Source of the DNA: Desulfobacterales bacterium | GTDB lineage: Bacteria > Desulfobacterota > Desulfobacteria > Desulfobacterales > JAUCGF01 | Direction of reading: 5' to 3' | DNA length: 16,519 nt | Assembly: GCA_029940345.1 (NCBI GenBank) | Contig: JAOZRC010000039.1 | Span: 1 to 16,519 of the forward strand | Part shown: positions 14,085 through 16,519 of the stretch, one piece after another | Layout of the letters: every line of letters starts with the position of its first letter | How positions within the stretch are numbered: position 1 is the first letter of the stretch | Made by a program: the position numbers and the translations under genes | The notes under the pieces: generated by a model | The model's input: only the letters and a program-made list of their open reading frames with translations | Told to the model about the DNA's origin: nothing | Database searches by the model: none

Positions 14085-15458
14085 TTACATTTTTAGAAAA
14101 CGCCGCAACAATCGAGGCACTGATTTCGCTTTAAATTGCTGATTATAAATAATCCCGTGAATCTTGCCACCACTGTTTTTTATCGTATCAACCGTATCGA
14201 TCAATTCTGACTTTTTAGTGATCTTATCTTGAACCATAACAATCACAATATCACTGATCAGACCCAAAAATGCCGGATCAACGTTCTGCCTGTTATGTGC
14301 CAACACAGGTGACGTATCAAAAATAATCAGATCATATTCCTCTTTCATTTCAGCTAACATTTCCCTGGTTTTAGAGTGCTTAAGCGCAAAAGAAAGTTGA
14401 ATGTCCTGCCTCCCGGCTGTTAATATTTTAAGGCTTCCAAAGCTCGTGTTTTTAATTGCGTCTTTCCAGTATAATGAGCCTGAAGAGACTTCGGTAAAAC
14501 CGTTCTCCAAGGGGAGTCCGAAAGGGCGGTGTAATTCAGGATTACGCATGTTAAGGTCAACCAAAAGCACTCGGATTTGGCTGAAAGACGCCGCGCTGAA
14601 ACCCAACATGAAGGATAAAAAAGTGCATCCGGTCCGATCATGGGGGCTGGTAACCATCACGGTATTCTGATTATGTTTTTGCATATCTGCCAATAGTTTT
14701 TCTTTTAACCGATGCACTTCAACATAATCAAAAACTTTTGGCCACCAATCATTAGAAGTCGGGTCCTGTATTTTTACGAGTTGCCTTTCCGAGGGGATAT
14801 CTTCAGGAGGCGCCAGTTCCAGGTTTTCGGGCGATGCAACCGACAGGCCTGACGTGTCAATATCTTCAAGCAGGTTGTCGCCTTTGGGTTTCAGTTCGAT
14901 AGTGGCTAAAACTGAGTGATCGCTGTCAATGCCTTCCAGGGGATCAAAATCAGCAAGCAAACCAGAAGGTGCCTTAGCAGCCTTGCGGCCATTGGCATCA
15001 GGAATCACCGAACTCATTCGGCCAATACCCTCCAGCGGATCAAAATGTGCTTGGGACTGGTAATTCGCTGCTCCTTTTGGCGGATTATCCGTTTCCTGTT
15101 TTTTCAGGTTTTTATTCTTTGCCAGGCGCTTTTTCGTTTTTGCACTCGTAAGTTTGTCAGGATGTGCATCGGATAGGCGTTTGTTAACTTGTTTTCGTTC
15201 TGGAGTCAGAGGCTGGGATGTATTCAGATCAATTCCTTCAAACGGATCAAAATCAACTGCCTTTAGAATTGATTTAAACAAATCATCAGATGAAACATCT
15301 GTTATCACTCCCGAGTGCGCGGCCGTTTTATCCTGATCAGTCGATTTTTTCTTCTTCTTTGCTTTCAGCTTTTTTATAAGCTTCAGCTTCTCTTTCCAGG
15401 AAGCGGATTGCTTCGGTGATTTCCCAGGGCGTTTATTCTTTATATGTACGTCGGACAA
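14085..15458 (-). CDS. BY-kinase-like (CpsD/CapB family) protein with degenerate Walker A and repeat-bearing tail
   Basis: This is a 457-residue protein. Residues 1-235 are low-complexity, with a very basic patch (21-38) and a motif repeated three times: FDPFEGID (70-77), FDPLEGIG (139-146) and FDPLEGID (171-178). Residues 240-450 match the cytoplasmic BY-kinase/MinD-like fold. Walker A' is RVLLVDLNMRNPELHRPFG, Walker B is YDLIIFDTSPVL, and VIVMVQDKITKKSEL follows. The Walker A position reads SPHDRTGCTF. The catalytic lysine (G-K-S/T) is replaced, giving G-C-T, and the D-x-D of A' is D-x-N. The C-terminus RLLRRFLKM has no tyrosine cluster. It is therefore probably not an active tyrosine autokinase but a structural or regulatory partner of the adjacent co-polymerase. 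It starts with TTG after GAGGAG and overlaps the upstream ATPase gene by 26 bases; no ATG is available nearby. Confidence 0.8.
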   Translation of the reverse strand: MSDVHIKNKRPGKSPKQSASWKEKLKLIKKLKAKKKKKSTDQDKTAAHSGVITDVSSDDLFKSILKAVDFDPFEGIDLNTSQPLTPERKQVNKRLSDAHPDKLTSAKTKKRLAKNKNLKKQETDNPPKGAANYQSQAHFDPLEGIGRMSSVIPDANGRKAAKAPSGLLADFDPLEGIDSDHSVLATIELKPKGDNLLEDIDTSGLSVASPENLELAPPEDIPSERQLVKIQDPTSNDWWPKVFDYVEVHRLKEKLLADMQKHNQNTVMVTSPHDRTGCTFLSFMLGFSAASFSQIRVLLVDLNMRNPELHRPFGLPLENGFTEVSSGSLYWKDAIKNTSFGSLKILTAGRQDIQLSFALKHSKTREMLAEMKEEYDLIIFDTSPVLAHNRQNVDPAFLGLISDIVIVMVQDKITKKSELIDTVDTIKNSGGKIHGIIYNQQFKAKSVPRLLRRFLKM

Positions 15459-16239
15459 TGGTCACAATCTCCTCAGTTAAAGCGCTGTAATCCAGTGCGC
15501 CTGCGGCGGAGGCATTAAACTCAATTACAGTTTTACGTTTCATGTGTCCTTTATCAATATCGGTGTCAAGACGAATGCTGGTGTTAAAAACATGAATCCC
15601 GCGTCGTGAAAAAAATGTCATTATTTTTTGGCGATTTTTTACATAAATTTCTTCCCTGCTGTCAAATTTGGTTAAAACCACACCAAGAAGCCTGAGTTTT
15701 TCATTTTGAGATCGAATATTTTGCAATAGGTTTAAATAAATCGCCAGACCGTCAAGTGCGAATTGATCACCCGTAGGAATCGGAATCAAGGCGTAATCTG
15801 ACACCATCAAAGCATTATTCACCATTGCGCCAATGTTTGGAGGGGTGTCGATTAAAATGTAGTCGTAATTTCTCAATCCTTTATCCTTACGCATAACTCT
15901 TGAAAACCCTAAAAAAGAGTCCGGTGTGCTTGCCACAGACCTTTCCCATAGCATACAACGAATATTATTGGGAATAACATCCACGTTGTCACTATGGGTT
16001 CTACAGGCGTTGGTTGAGAAAAATCCTTTGCCTGGGGGGGCTTCAAGCGCTTTAACCAGACTGAAACGTTCGCGCAGATGAATTTCACGTAAAAAAACAG
16101 AAGTGCAGTTTCCCTGGGGATCCGCGTCAATGACAAGAACACGATTACCGCATCGCCCCAGAGCATCTGCTATATTTGCAGTGGTGGTCGTTTTACCAAC
16201 GCCCCCTTTTTGATTTCCCATGGTAATGATTTTAGGCAT
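15433..16239 (-). CDS. ParA/Soj-type deviant Walker ATPase in the polysaccharide locus
   Basis: This is a 268-residue cytoplasmic ATPase of the ParA/MinD superfamily. It has the deviant Walker A KGGVGKTTTT (11-20, with signature lysine K11 and catalytic K16), Walker A' VLVIDADPQGN (34-44) and Walker B YDYILIDTPPNIGAMVNNAL. The QFALDGLA and LTKFDSR segments are typical of chromosomal Soj-like proteins. No parB gene or parS-like site is seen. It is the first gene of a minus-strand operon with the BY-kinase-like and Wzz-type genes and overlaps the next gene by 26 bases. It may supply the ATPase activity its degenerate neighbour lacks, or position the export machine in the cell; both are inference. 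GGAGAG lies six bases before the ATG. Confidence 0.85.
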   Translation of the reverse strand: MPKIITMGNQKGGVGKTTTTANIADALGRCGNRVLVIDADPQGNCTSVFLREIHLRERFSLVKALEAPPGKGFFSTNACRTHSDNVDVIPNNIRCMLWERSVASTPDSFLGFSRVMRKDKGLRNYDYILIDTPPNIGAMVNNALMVSDYALIPIPTGDQFALDGLAIYLNLLQNIRSQNEKLRLLGVVLTKFDSREEIYVKNRQKIMTFFSRRGIHVFNTSIRLDTDIDKGHMKRKTVIEFNASAAGALDYSALTEEIVTIVRRTYKE

Positions 16240-16380
16240 TTACTTCTCTCCGCTTGGTTCAGACAAAATATTTTTAGTATCTGTTCGTTTCGTGTGGGAT
16301 CACTAGCTCTACTTTGGTAATTTAACTTTTTACAGCCATTTTTGTACTTGCAATAGCCAGAATCATAAAAAATTGGCAGC

Positions 16381-16470
16381 ATGTAGGGTGGGTGGAGCCT
16401 GACGGAACCCACCATTCGGTAATTTGGCGGCCACATTGGTGGGTTCCGCTAGGCTCCACCCACCCTACAT
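16381..16470. repeat. Long REP-like palindrome near the right edge
   Basis: Arms 16381-16414 and 16437-16470 are inverted repeats matching at 32 of 34 positions, with a 22-base loop. They begin ATGTAGGGTGGGTGGAGCC. This kind of TGTAGGGTGGG...CCACCCTACA palindrome is widespread between bacterial genes. It lies about 140 bp upstream of the ParA-type gene and is not a typical terminator because no T-run follows on either strand. Confidence 0.7.
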
Positions 16471-16519
16471 TAAAAATGTAAACCGACAAATGAAGGATGC
16501 CAGAAAGTGCCTTGTAAAA

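Overview
The window looks like chromosomal DNA from an anaerobic member of the Desulfobacterota (former Deltaproteobacteria; sulfate reducers and relatives). The basis is an HdrA/QmoB-like/HdrD-type iron-sulfur module, a probable selenocysteine codon in it, a CoA-thioester enzyme of the crotonase fold beside it, Gram-negative polysaccharide export genes, and many palindromic intergenic repeats. No rRNA, tRNA, CRISPR array, intact insertion sequence or phage gene was seen. The taxonomic call is inference.

Left part (1-5242, genes on +). A 5'-truncated fragment of an SPL-family radical SAM gene runs off the left edge on the minus strand. Next comes a compact operon: an FAD/4Fe-4S HdrA-like protein, a QmoB-like protein ending in an MvhD domain, an HdrD/DsrK-like CCG protein, and a crotonase-fold protein. 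The HdrD-like gene is the main discovery. It is interrupted by one in-frame TGA (3898-3900) exactly where the family has the Cys of its P-E-C-G-H-A-Y motif. A hairpin with an AGGUCU loop lies at SECIS distance downstream. I read the two ORF halves as one 413-residue selenoprotein. The operon probably moves electrons between a CoA-ester oxidation or reduction step and another carrier; no membrane subunit is present.

Middle part (5243-8791). Two minus-strand genes encode a small two-helix membrane protein and a YaeI-type metallophosphoesterase. A third minus-strand gene encodes a small basic winged-helix protein. The long gaps hold many small palindromic elements. Two of them (6814-6961 and 8412-8545) have terminal inverted repeats and exact 8- or 9-bp flanking direct repeats, the signature of non-autonomous transposable elements (MITEs).

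Right part (8735-16519) is a polysaccharide export locus. On + are a possible leader peptide, a very large OPX (Wza-type) protein with duplicated export and SLBB domains and no visible outer-membrane helix, and an outer-membrane beta-barrel protein. Converging on them from the minus strand are a ParA/MinD-type ATPase, a BY-kinase-like protein that has lost its Walker A lysine and has no tyrosine tail, and a Wzz-type chain-length co-polymerase. The OPX protein and the barrel probably form the periplasmic and outer-membrane parts of the exit channel. The co-polymerase and the two ATPase-fold proteins would act at the inner membrane.
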